This document shows, piece by piece, positions 9,370-22,199 of a DNA stretch of 64,000 bases (within the stretch, counting starts at the first letter, position 1; each line of letters begins with the position of its first letter). This DNA is from Branchiostoma floridae (lineage: Eukaryota; Chordata; Leptocardii; Amphioxiformes; Branchiostomatidae), in NCBI RefSeq assembly GCF_000003815.2, contig NC_049981.1:28100878-28164877 (forward strand). Direction: 5' to 3'. Under the pieces are notes generated by a model, which worked only from the letters and a program-made list of their open reading frames with translations, ran no database searches and was not told the DNA's origin. The position numbers and the translations under genes were made by a program.

Positions 9370-10750
9370 ATGAGGCCCCGCTTATGAATATTAATTAGCC
9401 TTTGGCCTCCTCTTCGCTGATTGGCTAGGTCTTTGATTCAATTAACTCTCCGGCTAACGCGCACAGGTGTGGCTCTGTGCGGGGTCACGGAAGGTCACGT
9501 CAGGAGGCCAAAAGAAAACAAATTTCCCCTCAGAAAAGTGCCAAAATTAATCATTTTAAAGTTGTTTATGTCAAAAATTTTACTTGAATCTTGTTACCAA
9601 GTATCTAATGCCTATCTATACCAAATTTCAGGTCATTTAATTGTAATACCAGGGTACAGGAGCCAAAAGTGTCCTTTTTTGGTCAAAAATTGGCCAAAAA
9701 TCGCAAAAATAAGCATTTTGTTACACTGTACACCAAAAGTGTTATTGAATTTATATGAAGGGATTATCAAGGCACATCTGTGTCAAATTTCAGCTCATTC
9801 GGTTGCAATACCAAGGTACAGGAGCCAAAAGTGTCCTTTTTTGGTCAAAAATTGGTCAAAAAATCGCAAAAAAAAAGCATTTTGTTGTACTGTACACCAA
9901 AAGTGTTATTGAATTTATATGGGGGCATTATCAAGGCACATTTCTGTCAAATTTCAGCTCATTTGGTTGTAATACCAGGGAACAGGGGCCAAAAGTGTCC
10001 TTTTTTGGTCAAAAATTGGTCAAAAAATCGCAAAAATAAACATTTTGTTGTACTGTACACCAAAAGTGTTATTGAATTTATATGAAGGGATTATCAAGGC
10101 ACATCTGTGTCAAATTTCAGCTCATTCGGTTGCAATACCAAGGTACAGGAGCCAAAAGTGTCCTTTTTTGGTCAAAAATTGGTCAAAAAATCGCAAAAAA
10201 AAGCATTTTGTTGTACTGTACACCAAAAGTGTTATTGAATTTATATGGGGGCATTATCAAGGCACATTTCTGTCAAATTTCAGCTCATTTGGTTGTAATA
10301 CCAGGGAACAGGGGCCAAAAGTGTCCTTTTTTGGTCAAAAATTGGTCAAAAAATCGCAAAAATAAACATTTTGTTGTACTGTACACCAAAAGTGTTATCG
10401 AATTTATATGGGGGCATTATCAAGGCACATCTCTGTCAAATTTCAGCTCATTTGGTTGTAATACCAGGGTACAGGGGCCAAAATATACAGTTTTGGTCTA
10501 AAATTGACCAAAAAATCTCAATAAAATCATTTTAGAGGCAGATATGAAAAAACTGAGAAAAATGCATCAAGGTATTGGCCCATTCTACCCCTGTGCCAAA
10601 TTTCAGATCATTCGGTCCAGGAACGGCGGAGATGAATCACTTTGAAGATTTGACAGGAGAAAGAAGAAGAAGAAGAAAGAAAGAAAGAAGAAACATTACG
10701 AATACAATATATTTCACCATACTATGTATGGCTGAAATATAATAATTCCA
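9370..10750 (+). mobile_element. Dispersed repeat family B, long copy
   Basis: It starts CCCCGCTTATGAATATTAAT and ends with GATTTGACAGGAGAAAGAAG, a GAAA/GAAGAA run, and an imperfect palindrome around CACCATACTATGTATGG. The inverted copy at 62279-62793 has the same ends but is only about 515 bp, because it lacks the tandem 163-bp units found here at 9625-10495. Open frames of up to 163 codons in this block cross the tandem units and change frame with each, so they are not genes. Confidence 0.8.
9625..10495 (+). repeat. Tandem 163-bp repeat, order a-b-a-b-c
   Basis: The phrase GTACACCAAAAGTGTTAT recurs near 9729, 9893, 10056, 10218 and 10381, a spacing of about 163 bp. Units following the first and third are alike (ATATGAAGGGATTATC, CATTCGGTTGCAATACC). 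Units following the second and fourth are alike (ATATGGGGGCATTATC, CATTTGGTTGTAATACC). The fifth is a b-type variant. This is a small higher-order array in which a 326-bp dimer was itself duplicated. Confidence 0.92.
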
Positions 10751-12450
10751 TCGGGTGCTACAAAGGTATATATCTTCTTATATATGCAGTAGTATAATAT
10801 GTGTAATATTTCTTGTCACATCATGATTATTCTAGTGTCAACCCTAACTTCACTAGAATGATGTTCTTATACCGATTTAGCGGAACTGTCAAAATAAGAC
10901 GTATTTCCATTTGGCCTGTTATAAATCCCCAAAGATTAAAGCTCCAAATCTACGAAAGGATTCCAACAGGAGGACAGTCAAGTTACTCCGCGCGTGTGCG
11001 TGGGTGTGTACAGGGAAATGCTCACAGTAGCTGCAAGGCTCGGTCCTGCTTCTATATTCTTTATCGCCAAGCTGATTATCACCTTCAAAAGCTGCGAGGG
11101 TGGAAAGCTCCAGGCAGACACTTAAGACACATGAGATACAGTTGCTGCCAATCATGGAGGAGCGACATCGGTGCACACGCCGCTTGCCTCCCGGGAATAT
11201 CTTCCGCTCTATCGGTGTCTACTCCCACACGAGGTTTTCGTAACAATAATGAAACTAGCGGGACCTGCCTACAGATCAGCCGGAGGTCAGGAAGTCTTAG
11301 AACCAGAAGTTAAAGCTAAAGTAATTCGCAGTCTTCTGCAGCGGCGTCTATTTTTTTGGGCACACCAAGAATTCCCTTTCCTAGCATAGAAAACCCATTT
11401 TGAAAATCGCTTCCCCAGAATAAAAAACGCCTCCACTCCAGAGGTCTGCGAAGAAGACTACTACAGTACAAGTTTTCTGATTGAATAGGGCAACTTGACG
11501 AACACAGCCTGTGCGGATCGTGGCTGACCAAAAGCTTGAGCCACGTGAGGTCAGAGTTCGAGGCCATTAAGTAGCCACTCCAATACTTCCTTTGATCATA
11601 AGCAAAGTAAGTGTGACAGCTCTGCCTATTTGTGATAAGAAGATTGAAAAGTCACCAGCTGATGGGACAGACTACCTCCCGGCAAGCTCTATTTCCTTTG
11701 AATATTTAACTATGATCATGAGATGCTGCTAGGTCTCTAGCGATCTCTAACGAGCACATGCTGTTAACACACGTACACATACCATGCACATGACAGATTA
11801 ATTAGGGTTACTCAGTATTGGACAGTTATACTGCTTGATTCACAGGCATGCTTAATTAAAACCCTTTGCTGCAAAAGCGCACACATATAATACTGTACTT
11901 TTTGTCGTGTTAATAAAGCTTATCTTGTCTAGTATGTGATATGGCACAGTTTAAGAAATTTGCCCCTTCCTTGGCAATACGGGGCGTGACAAAGATGACA
12001 GTTCCTGTACAAGCAGATGTACCAGTGGCAGGCGGGTAGATATGGGCCCAAACAATCTCCATTTGGTGGAGATTGTTTCGGACCATGACGACACGCCAGC
12101 TACTAGGAGATAAATGTACTTCCAATGTCAACCTCATCGACGACGCGCTAAGCAGAAGCTGCTTTCCTACTTTTTGCCTTAGCCCTGATTCAATTCAACA
12201 ATGCTGAGATTTGATTGATCATGATACTTAGTATTAGGCTAAGCTTATGCAAAAAAAGACATGGGTTAAAGAGTCTATTGAAGTTATGGTTTAGCTACCT
12301 CGTGTTTGCAAACGTGTTGGTAGAATGGCGTGATAAGACAGTCAAGACGAACCAATGAATGAATCTGGATAAGTCATTTTTCTATGTTGAAAATTACCGT
12401 TCAACTTTGATCCGTAATGGCCTCTACCGACAAAAATGAATATCCAAGTC
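10751..12450. other. Intergenic, no recognisable gene
   Basis: Open frames at 10813-11313 and 11171-11389 (plus) and at 10919-11176 and 11910-12137 (minus) overlap one another and carry no motif I recognise. A small hairpin lies at 12050-12078. Otherwise nothing is identified. Confidence 0.5.
12050..12078. repeat. Perfect 11-bp inverted repeat
   Basis: AAACAATCTCC and its reverse complement GGAGATTGTTT are separated by 7 bases (ATTTGGT). No flanking features point to a regulatory role. Confidence 0.7.
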
Positions 12451-15020
12451 ATTAATGAATAAATAAATGATTTATTCGCCTTAAACCTTGGCAACCATGC
12501 GGATGACATACGTTTTATTTATACAAATGTTAAAATCTACTTAATTTTACACAAAATAAACTGCAATCAAAGTAAGTAACTTAGTTACCAAAATACTGCG
12601 ATTGATTTAAACAGTCATTTATGTTACAGTTGAAACGTGTTATTCTCGTTGTTCAACAGTTCTTATTTAAAAAAAAAGAAACAATTAATTGAGTCTAATG
12701 GGTGCATTCGTGTGCTCTTTGAAGCTGATTGGGCTATTTAGTTAGTTAGACCCTTTGGGGCAGGGTTATCGACATGTGGTTATTTCAACCGTAATGATAT
12801 ATCCCCACAGGTATCACTGTGGGGCAGGGAGACGGGGACGGAAATTTGAGTTTAAGCACACGCTTGCTGAGACATATCCGCCGCACCCCCTTTAGACATT
12901 TACGCAAGTCATTATTTCTAGTACATGAAAAAGGGTGAAAATACCATCGGTCGTGTAGTCAAAATTACTCCAATAACGTCGGTTTATGGTGGGAGTGTTG
13001 TTTATAAGCCCACGCTGGTGTGCAGGCTTTGACGTGATTAACCAACACCTGAAGCCTAAATATTACACAGAGAAGGACTTGTGTCCGCTTCATTGATCAC
13101 CATATAGTGATTGTCTATCTATTCTATGCCTGCTCACACTATCATCGACCCTCGGTCTTATTTAATGGTGAAGTGAAGTGAAGATCGCCGAAGTGAGTTT
13201 GACTAATCTATTTTTCGCCCGAAAATCGGCACATTAAGTGGAGCTCAGTAAAGCCCATCTTACACACAGCTGACCATGGCCTCCTGACCACATCAGCCCT
13301 CCCCCAACCATGACTGGGAGTTGGTTGTGAGCAAGGTAAACTGTGGTTGGCTGTCTGCTGGTCGGCTGTGCGGCCCTAATGTTCTAGAGTGTTTGAAATT
13401 GTATTGGGGGTGGTCGGGAGGTCTGAAAAGGTTCGGGGACTGGTCGACGTGTGGTTGGGAGTAAGCCATCAGTGACCGCGGGGTGGTTTGAAGTCAAATT
13501 TGTCACCACGCCACTACATATGAATCACTCAGAGTCATAAATGAAACTTTCCTAAGTCATTTGCAACCGAGGCGACTACACTACTAGAGCGTGAGCCAAA
13601 CACGGCACGCAACCTGAAACACAGAAATACCGTAGATGCTGTGGTAATTAAAGCTTCACTGCAACTGTGATACCAATTGGATCTCCCGGAGAAGTTTACA
13701 TTACATTATGGATCATTTTGAGAGATCGAACAGAGATGAGAGAGAACATTTAAGAGACTTAGAAATCGGTCGGGAATCAGTTAGGGGGAGTCGGCTAGAG
13801 GTCGGGATGGTTGGGAGTGGTAGGTTACAAGCATACCGTTAACGTCGGAAGTAGGTTGTGTATTGGATGTGAGATGATTAATAAAACATTGCCGCTAAAG
13901 ATATGGTCTAAAAATGTCAGAATGCTAACAGCTACCACCAATCTTGCTTAAATGAAAGTGTTGATTGCATGTATAAGAGGAGCTTTTATGGCTGACTGGT
14001 TGATTTCCTCCGGATTTAGCAGTTTCTCGTGTTATTCCCTGTGCATAAGGGTGTTAAATCAGGGTCCCTTCTGCCTCGTAGAAACACGCCAGGAAAGAAG
14101 TTTGAAAGAAAACTGGTCTCTGTTAAGATTTGATTTTGGGGGCGTCTTCTCTCGTCCATATAGAGGCATTTTTGTGGATTAACATCTTCCCAATCGGCTG
14201 TACAGATAGCTTATGAATACTAGTACCATGAGCAAGACCCGTACTGGAGGTTTTATGTAACATTTCCTCATCTGCTTGCTGATTGCGATGAAGATGACAA
14301 CGACACTTTCTTTAATGTTGGGTAGGTAAAGTTTTCTACAACGCACCAACACAGATGACAGATGTTTTCGGATGATTTTTTAAACCTTTTCACATACATG
14401 TGTTGTTTCTTTCTGTTCTGAATACACAGAATAAGGCATTCATTATTCCACCATGTTCTATCAATTCGATCCAAGGCCTTTTAATGGCAGTATGATTTAA
14501 TCTTTAGAATCTAAGCATCTTACATGTTAGTAGGCTGAAGTTATCTTTCCCCGTACGCTCTCATGATTTATGGAGTTTCCAAAGCTTGTCTTTTATAAAT
14601 CGACTTTACGTGGTTTTTGCGGCTTGGCAACTGATCCTAAAATATCTAGGATCAGTGATGTATGGCTGTAGATACTCTACAAATGCAATGGTTGATGATG
14701 AGCTTTTGTTGGTGGCCTTTCTCAGGAGACTATTTTTGTCGCGGCTTTTAGTGTTTACTGTGATTGAAGAGTCGGTCGCTAGCTAGATTGACCGATCTTC
14801 ATCTCTAGATCTACGACATACATAACTACATATTTCGGCCGAAACGTCAGCTACAACCCATCCTACTGGGCCACCGAGTGATTCGAAAAAGCACTCAACA
14901 AATTCAATTGACAAAACAGATCTTGTTACCCTTTGTATGTTTTATTGTCTTTTCAGTCATACTTTTACATTCTGCATTGAATTCCAGTCATGAATTCAAG
15001 GGTTACATAAATCTGTTTCA
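12451..15020. other. Intergenic, no recognisable gene
   Basis: 12451-12480 (AATGAATAAATAAATGATTT) resembles an inverted LINE tail. 13250-13500 and 13770-13860 contain diverged GGTTGGGAGT and GGTCGGGA phrases that may be remnants of one repeat. Frames at 13952-14182, 14268-14474 and 14586-14786 are short and unrecognised. The segment 14905-14965 shares a TTGTCTTTTCAGTCA motif with 27480 and a related TTGCCTTTTCAG with 30205. Confidence 0.5.
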
Positions 15021-15021
15021 G

Positions 15022-15065
15022 ATCGCAGCGAAATGGCATCCACATCTGACGGGGACGGACATGAG
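15022..15065 (+). other. Possible short exon beside the 29-bp array
   Basis: An acceptor-like CTGTTTCAG is followed by 44 bp containing ATG in a good context (GCGAAATGG), an 11-codon frame MASTSDGDGHE, and then a donor-like GAG|GTATGG. The 29-bp array starts 11 bp later. After the array an acceptor-like TTGATTTGCAG (ending at 15508) is followed in phase by FSLTREDAIITIE and a stop at 15547-15549. Joined, this gives only 24 codons. It may be a decayed gene fragment or chance; no protein family is recognised. Confidence 0.2.
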
Positions 15066-15076
15066 GTATGGGGAAC

Positions 15077-15480
15077 TGTTTGTTACCACCGGCTCTATGT
15101 ACGGCTGTTTGTTACCACAGGCTCTATGTACGGCTGTTTGTTACCACCGGCTCTATGTACGGTTGGTTGTTACCACAGGCTCTATGTACGGCTGTTTGTT
15201 ACCACTGGCTCTATGTACGGCTGTTTGTTACCACCGGCTCTATGTACGACTGTTTGTTACCACCGGCTCTATGTACGTCTGTTTGTTACCACCGGCTCTA
15301 TGTACGGCTGTTTGTTACCACCGGCTCTATGTACGACTGTTTGTTACCACCGGCTCTATGTACGGCTGTTTGTTACCACCGGCTCTATGTACGGCTATTG
15401 TTACCACAGGCTCTATGTACGGCTGTTTGTTACCACAGGCTCTATGTACGGCTGTTTGTTACCACCGGCTCTATGTACGT
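15077..15480 (+). repeat. 29-bp minisatellite, 14 units
   Basis: The unit is TGTTTGTTACCACC + GGCTCTATGTACGGC. The 404 bp equals thirteen 29-bp units plus one 27-bp unit (near 15394-15420, where GGCTATTG replaces GGCTGTTTG). Variants are limited to ACC/ACA/ACT before GGC and a few changes after GTAC. Because 29 is not a multiple of 3 and the unit has no stop codon in any plus-strand frame, all three frames stay open, producing three overlapping open frames (14878-15549, 15033-15500, 15068-15517) that should not be read as genes. Confidence 0.95.
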
Positions 15481-15954
15481 GTGCCTCCTGTACAATTTGA
15501 TTTGCAGTTTTCATTAACTCGTGAAGACGCCATCATCACCATCGAGTAGGCTCTAGAGATGTTTTTACAACTTTCCATTCCAGACCGGCATGTTTTCAAT
15601 CGACGCCATACAAATCTTCCGACTGCATTTTAAGGCGTTATGTGTCCTATCTCCTGTAGTCACGGGGGATAATTTCAATATTGCCCGTAATCAACTCTGT
15701 AAATCCAAGCAATATACAGACAGAACGTAGGTTGGGCTTACCGGACCCATCTTATTGAAAACTTGAGTTACTCAACCAAGCAGCACGAAGTTGGATACGT
15801 TTCTCGACACACTAAAAGGATTCTTTTAGATGATAGCAAGGTTGCCTTACTGATATTACAGGCTATATGGGGATAACGTACGTGACCTTGTCTATTCCAA
15901 TGATACATGCGGACCATCGTCATACGGTCGTTCACCTACGCTCGTAAGTATGAG

Positions 15955-16205
15955 CAAGGAGAAATCAGCTATCTACATACCAGAAACCCCGATGATCCGT
16001 CAACCCCTTCGTGAGCTACTGTTTTCTAAAGTCTGGAACAAAATCGACTCCTGCAGTTCCGAAAGCCGCTACGGAGGCCGAATCTACACTACTTGCACCC
16101 TGCCCGCGACCATATCATGTTTAAAACAAATGATCTCAAAACCAAACGTTATGCTGGAGTACCGTAGAAAGCCGCTAAGGCTTCTATCAATCTTGTCCAT
16201 TTTCC
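15955..16205 (-). repeat. Diverged fragment of repeat family A
   Basis: Read on the minus strand, it aligns in order with 54200-54360: the CTAGCGGCTTT-like region, GGAACTGCAGG, then the GACGGATCATC segment before a step like TATGTAGATAG. The same order is seen inverted at 27120-27340. The plus-strand open frame 15950-16219 is an accident of this repeat. Confidence 0.5.
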
Positions 16206-17404
16206 CACCCCCTACCTAGTCCCCACCAGGGTGACTACGGGGAATAGTTGAATAATTTGCCAGGGGAGTTTTGCTACCAAAGGATCTAAATTGCCATCCA
16301 GGAGAGGGGGTGTCAAGTCAGTGTGAACTGACTCTCCTGGCCAATTATTTGCCGATTTGTTTTGGACATATTATATTAACCTTAGCCCCTTAGGATTAGA
16401 AATGCCGGTTGAAGGCAAACTTGACAAACATGAAGGTACTTTGGAGCTCATAGAATATTATGCTGATAAACTCTTGCATATTCGCTAACCTACGACCTGA
16501 CATGGGTGGTTCCATGTTTACAATATACATTGTTGAATATAAAACATGCCTGAAGAATAACATGGAGAAATGCCATTATCCACAAATAATCCTATAATAT
16601 GGGAATGCTCTCCACGAATACACCTATGGACATGAACAGCATGACAGGAATCCTATTTCAAAACCTTCTCTCTTTTTTTAATGACTTTCCATGACTCGCA
16701 TACGGGTATGAGTTCTCCTGACGCATACGAATGATATAGATATACGAAACCGTGCAAAAGCACCGGTAGAACACCTCGGTTTTTATTATCCTTTAAATGA
16801 AAAAAAAAAATATGGCTCGGTTTTAACCGAACCAAGACAACTTTGTCAACACGTTATTATGATACATCCACTGACAGATCACGAGCACACATACATAGGC
16901 GTTGTAGTTCTACCGAATATGACCATTTCTGAAGCAGTTTTACAAGCCTCGGCGATTATCAAACGTACTAACAGCTGTCTACAACATCTGCCAGTCGAGG
17001 ATACGTAACTTTGTGTCAGGTCTGGAAGATTAACCTTATGTAATGCAATATGCGTTAAGTGCACACCAGCTTGACGCCTTCAGACTAGTGTCTGAAATGT
17101 GATCATCTTCAGCTACACGGCCGGTAGGCCCAGACTTCAAGCCACACAGCATGGAATAATGCAGCTATTTGATTTGATAACATGTATTCAAGAAAAAATT
17201 ACAGCATTGATATTTTTTTATATATGTTCGGAACAGCAGAGGGAAAACAGATAAACATGATATAATGAAAGGTAGAGAGGTTCGTACGTACCACCCCACA
17301 AGCCGTTATGACAATGTTCTCCCTCAGCAATGCCAGCAGCGTTCGGTGCAAAGCTTCATATGTCAGAAGATATCTGACATCGACATGTCAATGAGGAGCG
17401 ATAG

Positions 17405-17520
17405 TCCCAAACCCCGCCCCCTCTCGACTTGCCGAGCTGCTATTGGCCGAGAAGGCACGCCGTGAACGGAGAAAGGCATACATGTACATGTATCTTCTCT
17501 GGCTCTTCCGTTGACGTTAT
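17405..17520. promoter_or_regulatory. GC-box and CCAAT cluster, possible promoter
   Basis: CCCCGCCCCC (about 17413-17422) lies about 20 bp from an inverted CCAAT box (CTATTGGC). A TTGACGTTAT element follows near 17510. The segment is more GC-rich than its surroundings. No TATA box or downstream exon is evident, so direction and function are unknown. Confidence 0.2.
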
Positions 17521-20029
17521 AGTCACATGGGATATCTCTCTTGTCAATCTGTTGCTATGGTAGTTTCTCCGTAATATAAACACAATCTAAGTAGCTTTTA
17601 CAAAGTATACATTTATCATGCATGTTAATCGAGTGTTCTGATTATGTCTATACAGAATAGAACGGAATGGTGGAAAGGTATGCCGTCTGTTGTAAAACCC
17701 AGCATAACATCCAAATAATAACGATCAAAATGGGAGAGGCTTCGGACAACGATCATGCGAATTGAATGCGAGAGACTACGGTAGGGTTTACCGGGATAAA
17801 TGGTGAACATATATAAATGACCTGACAGAGTGAAACAAATATGCTGACTGGAGGCGCTCAGTCGTAAGAACGACGACCATTTCAGTACAACTGTGATCAG
17901 GATGCTCCATCTTCTGACAGGGAACACAAGTTGCATGAATACTTTTTTGATGACTTGGAGTTATGCGTATACATATCTCTGTTAAGATAAGGTCAGGGCA
18001 TATATCATTTTGAACTGAAAGCTCATCTGTACCGTTGGAAAGGATTGATATACCGATTGCTGACGTCAAGGAGCCGTACGATCTCGTGACTTGCATAACC
18101 CTAAGGAGAGAGGAACAGCCGAAAACTCTTTGTCTTGTTAAAACACCATTGAGCTGCTTACATGAAATTTTTTACATGAATGATTTGAATTAGTTTTTAG
18201 ATCTATTCTTTGCAACTCTAACACTTATGGAAAAGAGTTACGAAAACCTTTGATGACCTAAGCATCGTGGCTATGGACAGATTTTTCCACAGAAAATGCT
18301 AAACACAATTTATAAGGCATAAAACAACCTTTGTTAAAGGGTAGAAAAGAGCTAATTCCAAACGCATTCTAACCGCATCCCTGTCATCGAGCACCTTGGT
18401 ACTTATTACCATCCGGTCTGCTTGGTGAACAGGTTTGTTAGTTGTGGTAACGTGATATATCCAGGTAATTTGCTTTCAGCTCTTTAACCAGGGCCCTAAG
18501 CCTTTCCAAATGAGTAGCCGTGTCGAACTGACTTTTAAATGCTTTATCTATCTGTAGGGGGAGCAAAGAAGCCATTCTTTACTCTGCACCGTGACATGTC
18601 CTCCCGCGGTGGAAGATAAGGCGGGATCGTGTATCACGAACAGAAATCTATAGTCCGAGCAGGGCTTGGCTCAACCACATTCTACAGTCCAGGCAGGACT
18701 TGGCTCAACGATGGATAGCATCATAGCAGACAGAAAATGAGGAGGATAGTTACAGGGAAAAACAGGAAGCCATTTGGCCCTGGTCGCGATGCCGTGCATC
18801 ACGCCTGTAAAGAAGTACACATTAGCCTGCCGCGAAATCACTGTCACGGCAAATTACACCGGAACGGTGATGGCTTCCACCGGCTGTTTCATGCTCAAGA
18901 CGGCAGCTATGTGGAACTAGGCAGCCAGCTTAACATACTGATAGGCCTTGGAAATACCATAGTTATGAAACAATGCATTATGGTTTCTCATGTACCCTTG
19001 CAGTACATGCCGTTTATCAACAGTAATCAGACACGGAGGGATAATGGTTGATGTTGCCGTTTATTCAGTGGTAAATCAATACGATTCAAAGACTTCATGT
19101 GAAAGTTATGTCATGTATTTGGTCGTTTGCAAGGCTATATCAAGTAGCTTTCACCAAAGCTTTGATGAATGCTCCCTGGCTAGATATTGTTAGCTCTATA
19201 TGTTATTGGTAAGTAGACTGGTAAGATCTATTTTAGCTGTGCCTTTTTTGCTTCTATAAAGCTTTGTTCCATATTAAGGAAAACGTTCATGCAGTGCGTT
19301 ATCTAGCTTTCAAATGGCGCTAACTCGAGTTAATTTATGAGGAAGACGGGCACAGATAAAGTAGAATGGCACCCAGGGTTACCGTTATGACAACATTAGG
19401 TAATGTTAGCTGGTGTTGTCGTATATCATACGCCTCCAGACAGTCTCCAGACTGTGACCAGAGGTGTTTGGCTAATTTTGGCAATGCCATGCAATATACG
19501 ACGGCAAAGTACAAATGTTTGCGAGGAATTCTTTTAAATTTTGAAGGGGACAGAAGTGGGTAGCTGACTTTGAAATTCTAACACTACTTGCAGCTCAATC
19601 TTCTGTGTTTTCCTTATCTCTCTCCTAACGTTACTGATTTTCAAAGAGGTGGCTCATACAAAGAAATGGTCACAATAGTTTGCGTTTTTGTGGACATTAA
19701 TTAACTAATATAGGCTTTATCCCTAAAGTTATGCCACGTTCTTTTGGTAATGTTGCGAACTTTATGAATAATCCTCATGAGATGACAAACTTCCCTGTCT
19801 GGGAGAGATTAAAATGTGCTTGATGTGGTAAAACAAATAAACGACTTCATCCACTTTTCTTTCCTATTTTTCGTGCAAATAACAAACTGAAAATCCCGAC
19901 GACGGGCCTAGCAGGTATGTAGCTGTGCATCCATAATGGAAGTAAATATATCTAAAAGAAATGCCTTGTGAATATGCACTATGGAGTTATATTTTCCTAT
20001 TTCTATTGAAAAAGGGACATCTAAAGTTC

Positions 20030-20160
20030 CTATTCTGGCTGAATGATGGAGGGCACAGCCAACCGTTTTGTGCCGAGAATACAGACGACGCCTGTGAGTG
20101 GGATGGAACTGATTTCCTGGTAAGATACTGTTAACAAGCTTGCAATCATCAAATCAGGAA
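20030..20160 (+). repeat. Dispersed exon-like repeat W, copy 1
   Basis: The frame NDGGHSQPFCAENTDD followed by ACEWDGTDFL runs into a donor-like CTG|GTAAGA. The sequence beyond the donor (TTAACAAGCTTGCAATCAT) is also shared with the copy at 27935-28055, so the repeated unit covers both exon-like and intron-like sequence. A third copy is at 23700-23830. The function is not recognised. Confidence 0.5.
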
Positions 20161-22199
20161 AGCTCTCTTGTGTCCAATGGAAAAGTCCACCTGCGGCACG
20201 GTATTATCGTTGTGCACAGATAACGTGAGAAAGTAGCGGGCATCAAAACCTAAGTCCTCTGTATACCATCTTCTGGACACTTCAAATCAGATTAAAGGTA
20301 AAGAGGGATGTAGTCATGGTAGGTAGTTAACCGCATGACGTTATACTACAGGTTTAAGACGGGTTCTGGATTTTGGCAATTTCTCGTTGGGATCGGGATC
20401 CGGACCACTGTACAGCCCATGAACATGGAATAACCAAAAAACGCTCGGATATTGCTTATACCCATCGCGTATTCGGCTGTGGGGTGTTTGGCTCAAAGCC
20501 AGAAGATCTTGCGTTAGATTCCTCTAAAAAGTTCGCCGTTGTGCCCTTGGCAAAGGCACTTACGACAAATTTCCTCACTTCACTGTTCTCACTTCACACC
20601 TAAATGTATCATAGAAGAAACACTAACGTCCAGGTAAAGACCAACATAAGAAAATAAATGAAAGAACACATAGTTTGTTGTCACGATGAAGAGAACAAGC
20701 TAAAATCAAAATGCGTGTTCCATGTGATTCTCTTCATGGTATTGCTGGTTAGAAATAAAACAACCAACATGTGATAAACAAGTTTTGAAATGATTTTTGT
20801 CAGAAACCTGGGTAGGCGTCCCAGTTTCTTTAGTCTATGGTTGTTTTTGTCTCAGGTCTGGATTTATCTGAAGATGATGTCTAGGATCCTCAGGTAGGGA
20901 TGAAGAGACCATGGAGATAGGAGCACCACCCCAACACTGCAATGGTACGTGAAAATACAGCCTTGATTTATGTGTGATCACGATTGCCATGATCCTCATC
21001 ATTATGACGCAGGGAGCTGAAGCGTGGCTATGGAGTGTTATTGCCGCCCCTGCACTCTCGCCAAAACCGTCGGTCTTCACCGCTCAAGCACACCTCAAGG
21101 AGGTGTCAACTACACGACCAACGCACATCAGCAGCATAACAACACATAGAGCAGCCACAGGTGCCGTGCGATGCTGCCCCAAAATAGTCAAGAATCTTGT
21201 TTATGTTTCCATGTGAAGTATTTTGCTGGTGTTCCCAAACGAGCTTTTTAAATGACAATAGCCCCCCCCTCCTCCTCCCATTAACAATATTTCCTTGATG
21301 GAGGTGGAACCCACATAGCATTGGACATTATACAACCCATGATGCATTGGACACTGCAACCTGGAAAATGGTGATTATCGGTAGTTACGTAAGGCTCGGC
21401 TTTTACGTTCAAATGTTTGCTACGCACCCTCGTATGCCACAAAATACTAGCAACTTTAATACGAGGCATCTGCAACTAGTACACGTTGTTTTTGCTGTTT
21501 CTTTGCGTTCCGTGTCACCCTGACGCATTTCACTGAGTTTAACAATTGCAAGCTGAAGAAAATCGTTGCAGCCTAGGAAAGGTAGACGACCTAAGAAGGT
21601 TTGACATTTGACATCTGCACGAATCTCATGATCAGTCCTTGTCCTTTTCTTTCTCACAAGGTTTTTCAAGTATGGGGAAGACGTTTTATTTTGGAGATCT
21701 TAAGACGTTTGTTCTTGTTGCTATGCCAGAAAATTGACATTCAAAATGTCACCGCTCCATATCTTCCAAGCAAAGTGCCACTTACCACTCTGGTGGCGGA
21801 CGGAAACAAGCCATGTATTATGCACCTTTCAGGCGTGTTGTAAAGTGCTCTTCTTGTTTTTTTTCCAACTGGCACAAGTGGTTGCTACATTGACATTGAG
21901 TTTTGACATATGGAAATCTGTTCTGATCATATGGCGTAATTCTTATCAGCCATGGATCGTGACATGTGGTATAGCATATGTTATACTAGCAGTGTCATTT
22001 TACTCTATATAAATCCTCTTAATATAACTTACTACTGTTTCTTAGCACCGTCCCTACGTGTACACTTGTAACCCAAGTCGTGTACGTCAGTAAACCGCAC
22101 ACGACATCCTTTACGGATCATTGGGGATCATGCCCCCGCACTGCGAATGCTCGCATCAGGTAATGCTAGAATTATGATAGTATTCCTCAAATGTATGCC

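Noticed and set aside
9421-10501. Several overlapping frames of 94-163 codons repeating the same peptide
   Set aside because: They cross the 163-bp tandem repeat, which shifts frame by one base per unit; family B has no conserved frame in its other copy.
10813-11389. 166- and 72-codon overlapping plus-strand frames
   Set aside because: No recognisable motif, opposite-strand frames equally long, no splice structure that improves them.
14878-15549. 223-codon frame
   Set aside because: Most of it is the 29-bp array read through in rotating frames; two other frames are equally open.
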